From positions 1,054,001 through 1,118,000 of the forward strand of contig NZ_CP010975.1 of assembly GCF_000981765.1 (NCBI RefSeq): 64,000 bases of DNA, read 5' to 3'. Position numbers and translations under genes: made by a program. Origin of the DNA: Kangiella geojedonensis (lineage in GTDB: Bacteria; Pseudomonadota; Gammaproteobacteria; Enterobacterales; Kangiellaceae). Each line of letters opens with the position of its first letter. Position 1 is the stretch's first letter. The notes under the pieces are model-generated. The model was not told where the DNA came from. It did no database searches and was given only the letters and a program-made list of their open reading frames with translations. Shown piece by piece: positions 63,787 to 64,000 of the stretch.

Positions 63787-64000
63787 TTAACGTGCACGGA
63801 AGGTAATTCTACCTTTTGATAAATCATAAGGACTGATTTCAACGGTCACTTTATCACCCGTCAAAATACGGATGTAGTTCTTGCGCATTTTGCCTGAAAT
63901 GTGTGCTGTAACGATATGACCATTCTCAAGCTCTACTCGAAACATAGTGTTCGGTAGGGTTTCAAGAACCTTACCTTCTAACTCAATTACGTCTTCTTTT
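63787..64000 (-). CDS. infA: translation initiation factor IF-1 (first codons outside window)
   Basis: The minus-strand frame from 64000 down to the stop at 63789-63787 encodes [19 protein letters not shown], then [20 protein letters not shown], then [19 protein letters not shown] and ends [11 protein letters not shown]. This is IF-1 from about residue 3 to the C-terminus; only the first two codons lie beyond the window. IF-1 occupies the ribosomal A site during initiation. It is close to E. coli IF-1 and convergent with clpA. Confidence 0.97.
   Translation of the reverse strand, partial: KEDVIELEGKVLETLPNTMFRVELENGHIVTAHISGKMRKNYIRILTGDKVTVEISPYDLSKGRITFRAR

Noticed and set aside
1-64000. 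Searched by eye for CRISPR arrays, prophage genes, toxin-antitoxin pairs, rRNA genes and insertion sequences
   Set aside because: None seen; nearly all the DNA is accounted for by core genes, tRNAs, terminators and the short repeats listed.

Overview
The window reads as chromosomal DNA of a marine gammaproteobacterium. Gene content and order (suhB|trmJ-cysE-iscRSUA-hscBA-fdx-iscX, fimV-truA-accD-folC-dedD-cvpA-purF, clpS-clpA><infA) and the number of secreted peptidases make a Kangiella-like member (Kangiellaceae, Oceanospirillales) my best guess. That assignment is an inference from order and style, not from a search. Almost everything is ordinary core genome: no prophage, transposase, integrase, CRISPR array or rRNA operon was seen.

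Layout. 1-6.1 kb: end of a tyrosine-catabolism pair (fumarylacetoacetase, maiA), a secreted HAF-repeat protein, then ETF-ubiquinone oxidoreductase divergent from etfBA. 6.2-15.6 kb: a DUF1338 oxygenase-like gene, suhB, trmJ, cysE and a complete ISC iron-sulfur assembly operon with an IscR-type operator. 15.7-17.5 kb: two identical tRNA-Lys genes, a membrane-anchored XRE regulator preceded by helically phased 10-bp repeats, and a 500-bp mosaic of palindromic repeats. 17.5-21.2 kb: proA, proB and a second proB, all on the minus strand. Each proB is preceded by a long untranslated region. The one before the second proB encodes a short peptide with four CCC proline codons, followed by an intrinsic terminator and a possible antiterminator pairing. 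21.2-30.1 kb: secreted prolyl oligopeptidase, a 2-oxo-acid dehydrogenase E1alpha/E1beta/E2 operon, a secreted MBL-fold hydrolase and three unrecognised small genes. 30.2-43.7 kb: pepN, asd, fimV, truA, accD, folC, dedD, cvpA, purF and an acyltransferase. 43.7-49.3 kb: a propeller sensor with a degenerate GGDEF domain, a ZIP-like transporter and a D-2-hydroxyglutarate/lactate dehydrogenase-like flavoprotein. 49.4-64 kb: tRNA-Val, gltX, a lipoprotein, a cyanophycinase-like protein, M1 and M16 peptidase lipoproteins, several small proteins, clpS, clpA and the nearly complete infA.

How the parts fit. ETF and ETF-QO pass electrons from flavin dehydrogenases to ubiquinone, and the FAD oxidase at 47.8-49.2 kb could be one of their donors. 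The branched-chain or pyruvate dehydrogenase, the tyrosine-degradation genes and the many peptidases fit an organism that lives on protein and amino acids. The most interesting element is the putative proline leader-peptide attenuator upstream of the second proB (20874-21064), with a possible decayed relative upstream of the first proB (19665-19793). Proline-codon attenuation of proB is not a textbook example in proteobacteria. The leader ORF, terminator and alternative pairing were found by reading the sequence and need comparative and experimental tests.
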